Below are positions 17,040-26,721 of a stretch of DNA of 64,000 bases, piece after piece (positions within the stretch are counted from its first letter, which is position 1; each line of letters opens with the position of its first letter). Made by a program: the position numbers and the translations under genes. The DNA lies in contig JALJOM010000003.1 in the NCBI GenBank assembly GCA_024304885.1, positions 902,110 to 966,109 on the forward strand, written 5' to 3'. The notes below the pieces were generated by a model, which worked only from the letters and a program-made list of their open reading frames with translations, had not been told where the DNA came from and did no database searches. The DNA is from Beijerinckiaceae bacterium. Its GTDB lineage: Bacteria > Pseudomonadota > Alphaproteobacteria > Rhizobiales > Beijerinckiaceae.

Positions 17040-17873
17040 TCAATTGGCGACGAGCGGACTCTCTCGGCGCGGCGCAGGCGCCAGCACCCTCATGAGAACG
17101 AGGATCGCCCCGAGCGTCACGAGATAGGCGGCGAGCTGCAATTGGGTCGGACGATCAGTATAGCCGACGAGGACCTGGAGAACTCGTGCCACCCAGCTCG
17201 AATCCGGAAGGATCGCGGACGTGTCCCAGACGATCCGGCCGAGACCGGGAGTGAGATCGGCCTGCTGCAGGAAGCCGACGCATTGAGCCGCCATGCCGGC
17301 AGCCATGAGCGCGATGAGGAGCCCGGTCACGCGGAACAGGTGCCGGACCGGAACGGCGAGAAGCCCGGCATAGGCGAGCAGGCTGATCCCGGCGCCGGCC
17401 GCGAGCCCGAGCAGGCCGCCGGCGAGGAGGCTCGCCGCACCTTCGCGGCTCGAAAGCACGATCCCGTACAAGAAGAGCACGACTTCGGACCCTTCTCGCA
17501 GCACCGCGATCGCGACGACGGTCGCGAGCGCGACGAGCGAGCGCGCGCCGAGGCTCACCTCCTTGCCGAGGCGATGCAGGTCCTCGCTCATCTCGCGGCC
17601 GTGGCGTGCCATCCAGGCATTGTGCCAGCCGAGCAGAACGACGGCGACGGCGAGGACCGCCGCGTTGAAGATTTCCTGGCCCGAACCGTCGAAGGCGCCG
17701 GCGAGCGTCCCGGCGAAAAGCGCGACGATGCCCGCGCCGAGAAGCCCGGCGGCGACCCCGGCGGCGATATAGGCGGCGCGCGACGGAATCGTCCGAGTCG
17801 CCGCGAGCACGATCCCGAGGATGAGCCCGGCCTCGATCGTCTCACGAAGGACAATGACGAGTGCACCGATCAT
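17040..17873 (-). CDS. FTR1-family high-affinity iron permease
   Basis: A 277-aa integral membrane protein with about seven transmembrane segments. It carries two RExxE iron-ligand motifs, LRETIEAG near residue 9 and LREGSEVV near residue 125, the hallmark of FTR1/EfeU permeases. Start ATG at 17873; the first motif is inside the first helix, as in the family. No EfeO, EfeB or P19 partner is visible next to it. Iron supply would suit an organism with abundant Fe-S and copper/iron enzymes. Confidence 0.93.
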   Translation of the reverse strand: MIGALVIVLRETIEAGLILGIVLAATRTIPSRAAYIAAGVAAGLLGAGIVALFAGTLAGAFDGSGQEIFNAAVLAVAVVLLGWHNAWMARHGREMSEDLHRLGKEVSLGARSLVALATVVAIAVLREGSEVVLFLYGIVLSSREGAASLLAGGLLGLAAGAGISLLAYAGLLAVPVRHLFRVTGLLIALMAAGMAAQCVGFLQQADLTPGLGRIVWDTSAILPDSSWVARVLQVLVGYTDRPTQLQLAAYLVTLGAILVLMRVLAPAPRRESPLVAN

Positions 17874-17887
17874 GCGTCGAGGTTCCT

Positions 17888-18058
17888 AGAGCAATTTCCA
17901 GCGAAGTGGACACCGGTTGGCGTCGCGAAATTGCGACAAGACAAGTATGTAGAGCCGGTTTCCGATTCCACCGGATCGGAAACCGCTCGAGAGCAATTTC
18001 CAGCGGAGTGGGCGCCGGTTGGCGTCGCGAGACTGCGACAAGACAATGCCCTCGAGCG
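17888..18058 (+). repeat. Two tandem copies of dispersed repeat module C
   Basis: The first unit (17888-17990) is complete, with AGAGCAATTTCCAGCGAAG, TTGGCGTCGCGAAATTGCGAC and TTTCCGATTCCACCGGATCG. The second (about 17989-18058) repeats the left two thirds and breaks off after GCGACAAGACAATG. This is the only direct tandem of C modules that is clearly visible here. The rest of 18059-18420 shows no gene. Confidence 0.87.
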
Positions 18059-18420
18059 CGTCCGCTGGACCGGTGGCATCCCTGGAGCCCGCTCCGGGGA
18101 ATACGCGTGGCTTCGATGGCGCGGCCGGGTCTGCCGAGACCGGCGATCACCGTGACCTTGCAACGGGCTGCCCCGAGGTGGGAGTCGAGGCTCCCACCCG
18201 GGGACCTGATCGAGGATGCATGCTAACCATAAGTCCGCGCCGCAGAGCAATGCCTTGTTTTTATTTTGGATTGCTTCTAATCACGCGGGCGCATCCGATC
18301 GGCGCTCGATTTCTCCGCGGAACGCCTCGACGGCCGACCGCCAGCGCACCAGGTTGATGGCAGGTCGCGAGCCGAACGCTTGGGTCGGCGGACGCTCTCG
18401 CGAGAGGCCCGGAGCCGACG

Positions 18421-18840
18421 ATGTTCACGAAGATCCTGCACGCCAACGACGGCTCAGAGCACGCGTTTCACGCTCTCGGCTTGGCCTTTGCACTCGCCGA
18501 GCAGAACCGGTCCGAGCTCCACATGGTCTGCGTCGAGGAGGTCCCCTACCTGCCGGAGTTCGTCCTCGACGCCGAGGAGTCCGCCTTGCTGGCGACCGAG
18601 CGCTTCAAGAGCGTTCTGGAGCGCTCCCGCACGATGGCCGAGGAGCGCGGGCTCGAGCTACGGACGCATGTCTTTGCCGGTCATCCGGTCCAGAAGATCA
18701 TCGACCTCGCCGAGACGATTCCAGCGGACTTGCTCGTCATCGGCGCGCGCGGTCATTCCGCGCTCTACGAGCGCATGGTCGGGAGCCGCGCCGACCGGCT
18801 CATGCAGCTCGCGCCCTGCCCGGTCCTCGTCGTGAAATGA
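18421..18840 (+). CDS. Universal stress protein (UspA family)
   Basis: A 139-aa single Usp domain. The ATP-binding signature G-x2-G-x9-G-[ST] appears as GARGHSALYERMVGSRADRL near residue 105, suggesting an ATP-binding Usp. N-terminal KILHANDGSEHA is typical. A TTGTTT-17 bp-TAATCA pair upstream (from about 18259) in a short AT-rich patch could be the promoter, but this is weak. The ATP-binding form is often linked to oxygen or starvation stress. Confidence 0.92.
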   Translation: MFTKILHANDGSEHAFHALGLAFALAEQNRSELHMVCVEEVPYLPEFVLDAEESALLATERFKSVLERSRTMAEERGLELRTHVFAGHPVQKIIDLAETIPADLLVIGARGHSALYERMVGSRADRLMQLAPCPVLVVK

Positions 18841-18892
18841 CGGTTCATGTGCGATGCCGAGTGGGGGCACCGGCGAGCCTGAATTCCTCTCC

Positions 18893-19515
18893 ATGCGTAG
18901 CAACGAGAGGCTGATGGGGGGCGATTTTCACACCCACGCGGCGGAGGACCTTGCCGCGGGCCTCGCGGCGAATCAATGGCAGCGCTTGCCCGTTGGCGAG
19001 GGATCCAAAGGGCCGCGTCGTTACGACTGGGCGCGGCTACGCCTGTTCCGCTTGCAGGCGCCGCCCTGGGACCATTGGCTGTTGATCCGCCGCTCGATCG
19101 CCGCTCCGACCGACATAGCCTTATATGTCACCTTCGGTCCACATACCACCGAGCTGAAGGAGCTCGCCGCGGTCGCGGGCTTGCGCTGGACCATCCATGC
19201 GTGGCATCGGCATATGACCCTGTCGATGCTGGCGCTCGCCTTCCTGGCCTGCCTGCGGGCGATGTTGAAGGAAGCGCAGACCGGCATCGCTCCTGACAAA
19301 GCGAACAAAAGGAGTCTATCCGCCGCCGCGTGACCGAAGCCGCGACGCTCGTCGCCCACAGCGTGCAAGAATTGCGTCGGCTCCTCACATATCTACAATC
19401 AGCGCACCCACCGGACATCGGCTTTCGTTGGGCATGGTCGATCTGGCGACGCCGCCAACAGGCTATCGCCAAGCATTGCCATTATCGAAAAGGAATACAG
19501 AAACTACAAGTGTAG
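18893..19515 (+). pseudogene. Decayed IS701-type transposase
   Basis: The fragment matches the C-terminal part of IS701-family DDE transposases: GPRRYDWARLRLFRL, DHWLLIRRSIAAPTDIALY, LAAVAGLRWTI, then WHRHMTLSMLALAFL. The stretch between RWTI and HAWHRH, which in the family carries the catalytic glutamate (RWxIEECFE) and about 20 residues, is missing. A frameshift near 19330 moves the remaining C-terminus (ELRRLLTYLQSAHPP...WRRRQQAIAKHCHYRK) to another frame. The N-terminal half is absent. It cannot be active; no terminal inverted repeats were found. Confidence 0.85.
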
Positions 19516-19731
19516 TATTGCTGAGCGGATTCCGTGCACCAGCAAGAAACTGTGGCATAGGATATCGCAGGCTCGGCGAATCGAAGCACATCGATCGGCG
19601 TCATGCCGGGCTTGAGGTGACCGCTGCCGGCCGCCAGCGAAATGGACCCGCGACGGGGGACATTTCGCCGTCCTGCGGTCCCGAAATCGGGGGCCATTTC
19701 AGGACGAGGATCGCGCTTTTGAAACTGCGGC

Positions 19732-21837
19732 TCACCCCGCGCCGAGGAGCCGCACCGCCTCGCGCCTCTCGAAAAGGTTGAGCAGGATCCGCAGAGCCTC
19801 CCCGCGCGGCCCTTCGAGACGTGGGTTCTCGGCCACGATGCTCCGCGCCTCGTCTCTCGCCAAGGTGAGCAGGGGGCCGTGGGCGGCAAGGTCGGCGAGG
19901 CGATAGGTGGGAAGTCCCGACTGGCGCGTGCCGAGCACCTCGCCTTCCCCGCGCAGGCGCAGATCCTCCTCGGCGATGCGAAACCCGTCCTCGGTCTCGC
20001 GCATGATCTCGATCCGCGCCTTGGCCGCCTCGCCGAGGGGGGCCTTGTAGAGAAGGATGCAGGACGATTTCGCGGCGCCGCGCCCCACACGACCGCGCAA
20101 TTGATGCAGTTGCGCGAGGCCGAAGCGCTCGGCGTGCTCGATCACCATGATGCTCGCGTTCGGCACGTCGACGCCGACCTCGATCACGGTGGTCGCGACG
20201 AGAATCTTCGTGCGCCCTGCGGCGAAAGCTTCCATGGCCGCGTCCTTGTCGCGGCTCCTCATCTTGCCGTGCACGAGACCCACGTGGGCGCCGAAGAGGC
20301 GCTCGAGCTCGGCGAAGCGCTCCTCCGCGGCCGCCACGTCGAGCGCCTCGCTCTCCTCGACGAGGGGACAGACCCAGAAGGCTTGTGCGCCGGAAAGGAT
20401 CGCGGCGCGAAGCCGCTCGATCAGCTCGTCCAGTCGCTCGTGCGGCAGCGCGCGGGTCTCGATCGGCTTGCGGCCGGCCGGCTTTTCCGTCAGCACCGAG
20501 ACGTCCATGTCGCCGAAGCAGGTGAGCACGAGCGTACGCGGGATGGGCGTTGCGGTCATAACGAGAATATCGGCGGCCTGGCCCTTGTCGCCGAGGGCGA
20601 GGCGCTGGTGCACGCCGAAGCGGTGCTGCTCGTCCACCACCGCGAGGCCGAGGTCGCGAAAGGCAACCGCTTCCTGGAACAGCGCATGGGTCCCGATCAC
20701 GATGTCGATCCCGCCCGCCGCCAGGCCCTCGAGCGTGCGTGCGCGCTCGGCGCTCTTGTCGCCGCCGGTCAGGACCGCGAGGCGCAGCCCCGCTGCCGCC
20801 GCGAAGGGCGCGAGCGCGGAAAAATGCTGGCGGGCGAGGATCTCGGTCGGCACCATCAGCGCGGCTTGACGTCCCGCCTCGACGACATTCGCCATGGCGA
20901 GGAGCGCGACGAGGGTCTTGCCCGATCCGACATCGCCCTGGAGAAGCCGCAGCATGCGGTTCTCGCTCGAGAGATCGGCGCGGATGTCCTCGAGCGCATT
21001 CGCTTGCGAGCCGGTGAGCCGGAAGGGCAGGGCAGCGACGATCTTTTCGGTCAGCCGCCCGTCGCCGCGGTTCACGCGGCCCGCCGGGCGTTTCATCCGC
21101 GCGCGGACGAGAACGAGCGCGAGCTGGCTCGCGAGCAATTCGTCGAGGGCGAGGCGCATCCGCGCCGGACTGTCCGGGGCGATTGCCTCGGGACTCTGCG
21201 GACGGTGGACCGCGCGGAGCGCCTCGGCGAAGCCCGTCAGGCGCCGGAGCGGCAGCCGCGACATGTCATGCCATTCGGGTAGGGCAGGGAGCTTGGCGAG
21301 CGCGGCCTCGACGGCCTTGGCGAGGACTCGCGGCGACAGCCCTTCCGTCGTGCCATAGACCGGCTCGATCGGCGCCATGCGCGCGAGGCCTTCGGCGTCG
21401 AGCACGCGGTCGGGATGGACGATCTGGCGATGCCCGTCCCAGAGCTCGAGCTTGCCCGAGACCCAGCGGGTCGCGCCGACCGGCAATGCCTTCTCGATCC
21501 AGGCGGGATTGGCGAGGAAGAAGACGAGGAGCACGTCGCCGGTCTCGTCCTCGACGAGAACCTTGTAGGGCGCCTTGGAGCGTGGCCCCGGCAGGCGGTG
21601 CTCGGCGACCCTGACCTCGATCGTCACGATCGAGTCGAGCTTCGCCTCGGCGATCTTCGGACGGTTGCGCCGGTCGATCGTCGCATAGGGCAGATGGAAC
21701 AAGAGATCGACCACCCGCGTCCCCGCCTGGGCCTCGGGTCCCGCGAGGAGTTTGTCGAGGAGCTTTGCGATCTTCGCCCCGACGCCTTGCAGATTGGCGG
21801 CCTGGGCGAAGAGCGGGTCGAGGCAGGAGGGCCGCAT
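19732..21837 (-). CDS. recG: ATP-dependent DNA helicase RecG
   Basis: A 701-aa branch-migration helicase for Holliday junctions and stalled forks. An N-terminal wedge/OB region is followed by helicase motifs: LLQGDVGSGKT (I), PTEIL (Ia), VVDEQHRFG (II), MTATPIPRT (III), HGKM (IV region) and QLRGRVGRG (VI). The frame stays open far upstream, but the ATG at 21837 gives the family length and N-terminus (LDPLFAQAANLQGVG). Divergent from sdhE, a usual alphaproteobacterial neighbour. Confidence 0.96.
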   Translation of the reverse strand: MRPSCLDPLFAQAANLQGVGAKIAKLLDKLLAGPEAQAGTRVVDLLFHLPYATIDRRNRPKIAEAKLDSIVTIEVRVAEHRLPGPRSKAPYKVLVEDETGDVLLVFFLANPAWIEKALPVGATRWVSGKLELWDGHRQIVHPDRVLDAEGLARMAPIEPVYGTTEGLSPRVLAKAVEAALAKLPALPEWHDMSRLPLRRLTGFAEALRAVHRPQSPEAIAPDSPARMRLALDELLASQLALVLVRARMKRPAGRVNRGDGRLTEKIVAALPFRLTGSQANALEDIRADLSSENRMLRLLQGDVGSGKTLVALLAMANVVEAGRQAALMVPTEILARQHFSALAPFAAAAGLRLAVLTGGDKSAERARTLEGLAAGGIDIVIGTHALFQEAVAFRDLGLAVVDEQHRFGVHQRLALGDKGQAADILVMTATPIPRTLVLTCFGDMDVSVLTEKPAGRKPIETRALPHERLDELIERLRAAILSGAQAFWVCPLVEESEALDVAAAEERFAELERLFGAHVGLVHGKMRSRDKDAAMEAFAAGRTKILVATTVIEVGVDVPNASIMVIEHAERFGLAQLHQLRGRVGRGAAKSSCILLYKAPLGEAAKARIEIMRETEDGFRIAEEDLRLRGEGEVLGTRQSGLPTYRLADLAAHGPLLTLARDEARSIVAENPRLEGPRGEALRILLNLFERREAVRLLGAG

Positions 21838-21885
21838 CGATAGTTTGGGGCTCGGCGGGCTGACAGGGGCGAAAATGAAGCTTAT

Positions 21886-22236
21886 ATGACCCGGCCGGCC
21901 AACGCAGCGGCCGTGCCGCGGTCCCTTTATGAGTTCGTCATGCCTCATGCGACACAGCCGGAGAACGGGCTCGATGCCCGCCGCCGACGGATCAGGTTTC
22001 GCGCCTGGCATCGCGGCATGCTGGAGACGGACCTGATCTTCGGTCGCTTCGTCGATGCCGAGATCGGGCGCCTCGACGAGGCCGAGATCGCCGACCTCGA
22101 GAAGCTGCTCGACACCGAGGACCGTGACGTACTCGGCTGGGTGACAGGTGAGATAGCGACGCCGCACGACTACGATACGCCGGTCATGCGAAAAATCCGC
22201 GCCTTCTTTGCGGATCGAGCTACGATTCCGCATTAG
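21886..22236 (+). CDS. sdhE: FAD assembly factor SdhE
   Basis: A SdhE/YgfY/Sdh5-family protein that helps flavinylate succinate dehydrogenase. The signature RRRRIRFRAWHRGMLETDLIFGRF is split here as RIRFRAWHRGMLETD and LIFGRF, including the RGxxE core. ATG 21886 gives 116 aa; ATG 21940 gives 98 aa, closer to the family norm, and may be the true start. Divergent from recG. Confidence 0.93.
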   Translation: MTRPANAAAVPRSLYEFVMPHATQPENGLDARRRRIRFRAWHRGMLETDLIFGRFVDAEIGRLDEAEIADLEKLLDTEDRDVLGWVTGEIATPHDYDTPVMRKIRAFFADRATIPH

Positions 22237-22265
22237 GACGAACCCTGCATCCCGCACCCGACAAG

Positions 22266-22664
22266 ATGCCCGACTATCTCTTCGTCTATGGCACGTTGCG
22301 CCGCGATGCGGCGGGAAGCCCACACCCGCTCCTCGCGGGCGCGGCGCAGTTCGTCGGCGCGGCGCAGTGCCGCGGCAGGCTCTACCAGGTTGCCGACTAT
22401 CCCGGCCTCGTCGCGTCGGGAAATCCGCGAGACATGGTGCGTGGCGAAGTCTACGAGCTCGACGAGTCCCTCGCCCTCTTGCCTCGTCTCGACGACTTCG
22501 AAGGATGCGGGCCGGGGTTTCCGCGGCCGACCGAGTTCGTGCGGCGATCTCGCGCCGTCTGGCTCGACGACGGGACGATCGTCGCGGCCTGGGTCTATCT
22601 CTACAACCGCAGCACCGACGGGCTCCTGCGCATCGAGGGTGGTGAATTTCTCCGCCAATCGTGA
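22266..22664 (+). CDS. Gamma-glutamylcyclotransferase-like (AIG2/GGCT fold) protein
   Basis: A 132-aa protein of the GGCT-like superfamily. The N-terminal substrate-loop motif LFVYGTLRRDA is clear; the usual acidic catalytic residue is likely in LDDFEGC (near residue 80). Such proteins cleave gamma-glutamyl amines or act as 5-oxoproline-forming enzymes, but substrates vary. It starts 29 bp after sdhE and may share its transcript. Confidence 0.87.
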   Translation: MPDYLFVYGTLRRDAAGSPHPLLAGAAQFVGAAQCRGRLYQVADYPGLVASGNPRDMVRGEVYELDESLALLPRLDDFEGCGPGFPRPTEFVRRSRAVWLDDGTIVAAWVYLYNRSTDGLLRIEGGEFLRQS

Positions 22665-22722
22665 TGCGTCGGCGAAGTTCGACCCGAGGCCACCCGACTG
22701 CGCCGGACGGCGAGAGCGGGAT

Positions 22723-22763
22723 GCGGGCGGAAGAGCGCTGTACACTGTTCGTCATCCCGCTCT
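22723..22763. repeat. Dispersed repeat, module A (short form)
   Basis: AGAGCGGGA at the left and TCCCGCTCT at the right form a 9-bp inverted repeat about 23 bp apart. The interior differs from the long A copies and lacks the GTTTACGCA hairpin. The rest of 22665-23015 shows no recognisable gene. Confidence 0.8.
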
Positions 22764-23015
22764 AGGCGGGTGCCGGATCATCCCATGCCGAGGGCGCGCG
22801 GGAGCCGGAAGATTGCTTGCTGCCGGGCTGTGGGGCGCCGCGGATCAGCGCCGTTCGCTTCGGCCGATCCTTCGCCGGCGGTGCGCCGAGACGAGCCCCG
22901 GCCTGCCGACGCTCCCGAGGCCGGAGACGCTCGGGCTTGCGCATTGCAGCATTTCCGTCCTCGAACAGCCTTGACGAATGAGATCATCGCTCCTATCGCT
23001 GCCGAGGACAAGCTC

Positions 23016-23158
23016 AGAGCAATTGCCGGCGAAGTGGACCGTTCTGCGGGTTCGCATTTCGATCTCGATGCGTCGAGAGATCGACATCGATGTGAAATCG
23101 CGACAAGTCGAGGATGTAGAGCGGGTTACCGATTCTGCGGGATCGGTAGCCGCTCTAG
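23016..23158 (+). repeat. Dispersed repeat, module C (medium form)
   Basis: AGAGCAATTGCCGGCGAAGTGG at the left (written here in part) and GATCGGTAGCCGCTCTAG at the right. It contains the extra inner block TTTCGATCTCGATG...ATCGACATCGATG not present in the short copies. It lies just upstream of rmlC, so the operon promoter may lie within or right after it. Confidence 0.85.
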
Positions 23159-23196
23159 TCATCCAAAGGTCCAAATGCGGCTATAGGCTTCGTTGC

Positions 23197-23796
23197 ATGA
23201 GCCACCCGGTGGGAAGCGAAAACCAGCCGATGCCCCCAGCCGTATTGGAACCGCACGAGATCGAGGGCCTCGCCGTCTTCCGTCCGAAGAAGTTCGTCGA
23301 CGCCAGGGGCTATTTTATCGAGACCTACAATGCCCGCGCCTATGCGGATGCCGGGGTCCTCGCGACCTTCGTCCAGGACAATCAATCGCTCTCGATCGAT
23401 CGCGGCACCGTGCGGGGCCTGCATTTCCAGACCCCGCCCGAGCCCCAGGCGAAGCTGATTCGCGTCGTCCAGGGCAGAATCTTCGATGTCGCGGTCGATC
23501 TGCGACGCGGCAGCAAGACCTTCGGCCGCTGGTGCGCGGTGACGCTCACGGCCGAGGCCGGCGAGCAGTTCTTCGTCCCGCGCGGCTTCGCGCACGGGTT
23601 CTGCACCCTCGAGCCCGAGACCGTCGTCGCCTACAAGGTGGACGGCTACTACGCGCCCGCCTGCGACTCCGGCCTTAGGTGGGACGATCCAGACCTCGGC
23701 ATTCCCTGGCCGGTCGATCCCGCCGCCGCGATCGTCTCGGACAAGGATGCGAAGCTCGGCCCGTTCAAGGGCTTCGACTCCCCGTTCTCGATGTGA
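23197..23796 (+). CDS. rfbC: dTDP-4-dehydrorhamnose 3,5-epimerase
   Basis: RmlC/RfbC, third step of dTDP-L-rhamnose synthesis. Cupin fold with [27 protein letters not shown] (catalytic His in RGLHFQ) and [10 protein letters not shown]. The ATG at 23197 gives 199 aa; ATG 23230 (189 aa) is also possible. First of four tightly spaced rml genes (C-B-D-A), which together feed O-antigen or exopolysaccharide synthesis. Confidence 0.95.
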   Translation: MSHPVGSENQPMPPAVLEPHEIEGLAVFRPKKFVDARGYFIETYNARAYADAGVLATFVQDNQSLSIDRGTVRGLHFQTPPEPQAKLIRVVQGRIFDVAVDLRRGSKTFGRWCAVTLTAEAGEQFFVPRGFAHGFCTLEPETVVAYKVDGYYAPACDSGLRWDDPDLGIPWPVDPAAAIVSDKDAKLGPFKGFDSPFSM

Positions 23797-23806
23797 GGCC
23801 CGTTCG

Positions 23807-24868
23807 ATGGCGCGACGATTTCTGGTGACGGGGGGCGCGGGCTTCATCGGGTCGGCTGTCGTGCGCCATCTCGTCGAGGACACGCCGCACGAGGTCTGCG
23901 TCGTCGACAAGCTGACCTATGCGGGCAATCTCGACAATCTCGCCTGCGTCGCGGGGAGCCCGCGCTATGCCTTCGAGAAAGCGGATATCTGCGACGTGCA
24001 GGCCGTCCGCCGGATCGTCGAGGGCTTCCGGCCGGATATCGTGATGCATCTCGCCGCGGAGAGTCATGTCGATCGCTCGATCGACGGACCGGCCGCCTTC
24101 ATCGAGACCAATGTCACGGGCACCTTCGTGCTGCTGCAATGCGCGCGGGACCATTGGCAGAAGCTCGAGCCCGCGCGGAAGGAACGGTTTCGGTTCCATC
24201 ATGTCTCGACCGACGAGGTCTTCGGCTCGCTCGGCCCGGACGGATTGTTCCACGAGGAGAGCCCCTACCGGCCGAACTCCCCCTATTCCGCGTCGAAGGC
24301 CGCGTCCGACCACCTGGTCAGGGCCTGGCACCACACCTACGGCCTGCCGACGGTCGCCTCCAACTGCTCGAACAACTACGGCCCCTATCATTTTCCCGAG
24401 AAGCTCATCCCGCTCGTGATCTTGAATGCGCTCGAGGGAAAGCCGCTTCCGGTCTATGGCAACGGCGAGAACATCCGCGATTGGCTCTTCGTCGAGGATC
24501 ACGCCCGCGCCCTCGTCCAAATCGCGCTCGAGGGGCGCTGCGGCGAGAGCTACAATGTCGGCGGCGCCTCGGAGCGCACCAACCTCGAGGTCGTGCGCGC
24601 GATCTGCCGGCTCATGGACGAGCTCGCGCCGAATCCCGCGATCGGTCCCCACGAGCGACTGATCACGTATGTGACCGACCGGCCGGGGCACGATCTGCGC
24701 TATGCGATCGATGCCGGCAAGATCACCCGCGAGCTCGGCTGGCGGCCGTTGGAGACCTTCGAGACCGGCCTCTGCAAGACCGTGCGCTGGTATCTCGACA
24801 ATCGGGCCTGGTGGCAGAGGATCCGTTCCGGCGTCTATCGCGGCGAGCGCCTGGGCAGCGTGGCATGA
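23807..24868 (+). CDS. rfbB: dTDP-glucose 4,6-dehydratase
   Basis: RmlB/RfbB, 353 aa, an extended short-chain dehydrogenase. The NAD motif [16 protein letters not shown] is at the N-terminus; active-site residues lie in STDEVFGSL (Thr-Asp-Glu) and [11 protein letters not shown] (YxxxK). The ATG at 23807 is 10 bp after rfbC. Its stop overlaps the rfbD start as ATGA. Confidence 0.97.
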   Translation: MARRFLVTGGAGFIGSAVVRHLVEDTPHEVCVVDKLTYAGNLDNLACVAGSPRYAFEKADICDVQAVRRIVEGFRPDIVMHLAAESHVDRSIDGPAAFIETNVTGTFVLLQCARDHWQKLEPARKERFRFHHVSTDEVFGSLGPDGLFHEESPYRPNSPYSASKAASDHLVRAWHHTYGLPTVASNCSNNYGPYHFPEKLIPLVILNALEGKPLPVYGNGENIRDWLFVEDHARALVQIALEGRCGESYNVGGASERTNLEVVRAICRLMDELAPNPAIGPHERLITYVTDRPGHDLRYAIDAGKITRELGWRPLETFETGLCKTVRWYLDNRAWWQRIRSGVYRGERLGSVA

Positions 24869-25761
24869 CGGGACCGATCCTCGTCCTCGGTGCGCATGGC
24901 CAGGTCGGCGCGGAGCTCATGGAGCTCGCGGCGCGCCGCAACCTCGAGGCGATCGGGCTCGCCCACGCGGATTGCGACATCACCGACCGCGAAGCCGTCG
25001 AGGCCGCCGTGCATGCCGCTCGTCCTCGCCTCGTCGTCAACGCCGCCGCCTATACCGCCGTCGATCACGCCGAGACCGAGGAGGCCCGAGCCTTCGCCGT
25101 CAATGCAGAGGGCGCGGAGAACGCCGCGCGCGCGGCCGCCCGCGCGGAATGCCCGGTCATCCATCTCTCGACCGATTACGTCTTCGACGGCACCAAGACC
25201 GGCGCCTATGTCGAGACCGACAGGATCGCACCGCTCGGGGCCTATGGGCGCAGCAAGGCCGAGGGAGAGGCGCGCGTGCGCGCGGAAAACCCGCGCCACA
25301 TCGTCTTGCGCACGGCCTGGGTCTATGGCCGGTTCGGCGGCAATTTCCTGAAGACCATGCTGCGGCTCGCCCGCGAGCGCGACACGCTGCGGGTCGTCGC
25401 CGACCAGCGCGGCTGCCCGACCGCGGCGATCGACATCGCCGAGGCGATCCTCGCGATCGACCGGGTGAACGCCTCCGGCGGCACCCGCTTCGGGACCTAT
25501 CATTTCGCGGGGACGGGGGTGACGACCTGGCACGGCTTCGCGAGTGCGATCGTCGCGGCGCAGGCGGAGGCGACGGGACGCCGCCCCGTGGTCGAAGCGA
25601 TCACGACCGCGGACTATCCGACCCCCGCGCGACGGCCCGCCAATTCGGAGCTCGACTCGAGCCGCTTCGCCGCGGACTTCGGGCTGCGCGCGCAGGAATG
25701 GCGCACGAGGACGGAGGAGACCGTCGTGGCCCTCCTCGAGGAGGCGAGGGCGCGGGCATGA
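24865..25761 (+). CDS. rfbD: dTDP-4-dehydrorhamnose reductase
   Basis: RmlD/RfbD, 298 aa, last step to dTDP-L-rhamnose. N-terminal nucleotide motif [11 protein letters not shown], then [14 protein letters not shown] and the YGRSKAEGE (YxxxK) catalytic pair. Overlaps rfbB upstream and rfbA downstream by 4 bp each, so the operon is translationally coupled throughout. Confidence 0.97.
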   Translation: MTGPILVLGAHGQVGAELMELAARRNLEAIGLAHADCDITDREAVEAAVHAARPRLVVNAAAYTAVDHAETEEARAFAVNAEGAENAARAAARAECPVIHLSTDYVFDGTKTGAYVETDRIAPLGAYGRSKAEGEARVRAENPRHIVLRTAWVYGRFGGNFLKTMLRLARERDTLRVVADQRGCPTAAIDIAEAILAIDRVNASGGTRFGTYHFAGTGVTTWHGFASAIVAAQAEATGRRPVVEAITTADYPTPARRPANSELDSSRFAADFGLRAQEWRTRTEETVVALLEEARARA

Positions 25762-26633
25762 AAGGGATCATTCTCGCCGGAGGATCCGGCACGCGGCTCT
25801 ATCCGCTCACGTTGGTGGCCTCGAAGCAATTGCTGCCGGTCTACGACAAGCCGATGATCTACTATCCGCTGTCGGTGCTCATGATGGCGGACATTCGCGA
25901 CATCTTGATCATCACGACGCCGCAGGACCGGCCGCTCTTCGAGCATTTGCTGGGGGACGGGAGCCGCCTCGGGATCCGCCTCTCCTTTGCGATCCAGGAC
26001 GCGCCGCGCGGGCTCGCCGAAGCCTTCGTCATCGGGCGTGACTTCGTCGGCGACGACCGCGCCGCGTTGATCCTCGGCGACAATATCTTCTACGGCCACG
26101 GGCTCCCGGCCTTGCTGCACGAGGCGATCGCGCGCCCGCACGGCGCGACGATCTTCGCTTATGTCGTGTCGGACCCGGAGCGCTACGGTGTCGTCGAGAT
26201 CGATGCCGTAGGACGCGCGGTCTCGATCGAGGAAAAGCCACTGGTACCGAAATCGGACCTCGCGGTCACCGGGCTCTATTTCTACGACAATTCCGTGCTC
26301 GACATCGCGGCCGGCCTGAAACCTTCCGCGCGCGGGGAGCTCGAGATCACCGATGTCAATCGCGCCTTTCTCGAGCAGGGCACGCTCTTCGTCGAGATCA
26401 TGGGCCGAGGCTTCGCCTGGCTCGACACCGGCACGCACGACAGCCTGCTCGAGGCCGGGCAATATGTCGAGATTCTCGAGCGGCGCCAGGGGCTCAAGAT
26501 CTGCTGCCCCGAGGAGATCGCCTTTCACAAGGGCTTCATCGATCGCGAGAGCCTGATCGAGAGTGCCGCCCGATACGGCAAGTCCGGCTACGGCAAGTAT
26601 CTCATGCGCATCGCCCATTCCGGCGGGAATTGA
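25758..26633 (+). CDS. rfbA: Glucose-1-phosphate thymidylyltransferase
   Basis: RmlA/RfbA, 291 aa, first step of the pathway. [16 protein letters not shown] is the nucleotidyltransferase signature; [18 protein letters not shown] and [11 protein letters not shown] follow as in the family. Last gene of the rml operon; a convergent permease gene lies 88 bp beyond. Confidence 0.97.
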   Translation: MKGIILAGGSGTRLYPLTLVASKQLLPVYDKPMIYYPLSVLMMADIRDILIITTPQDRPLFEHLLGDGSRLGIRLSFAIQDAPRGLAEAFVIGRDFVGDDRAALILGDNIFYGHGLPALLHEAIARPHGATIFAYVVSDPERYGVVEIDAVGRAVSIEEKPLVPKSDLAVTGLYFYDNSVLDIAAGLKPSARGELEITDVNRAFLEQGTLFVEIMGRGFAWLDTGTHDSLLEAGQYVEILERRQGLKICCPEEIAFHKGFIDRESLIESAARYGKSGYGKYLMRIAHSGGN

Positions 26634-26721
26634 AACACCCTCCGCCGATACGGCACCTGGCGAGCGGAACCCTCGAGCCTCGGGAACGCACTTTGCCTCA
26701 CGGGCCGGATCGCCTCGAGGA

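Noticed and set aside
19640-19725. GGGGGACATTTC-like words upstream of the recG stop, like IS21-type flanks
   Set aside because: Too short and without transposase sequence or paired ends to support an insertion sequence.
19879-21282. A 467-codon plus-strand frame across recG
   Set aside because: Mirror frame of recG; product is H/R/E-rich without a family pattern.
21838-22755. Long upstream extension of recG to a 1007-aa protein
   Set aside because: The extension runs antisense through sdhE and the cyclotransferase-like gene and has no RecG homology; ATG 21837 gives the family length.
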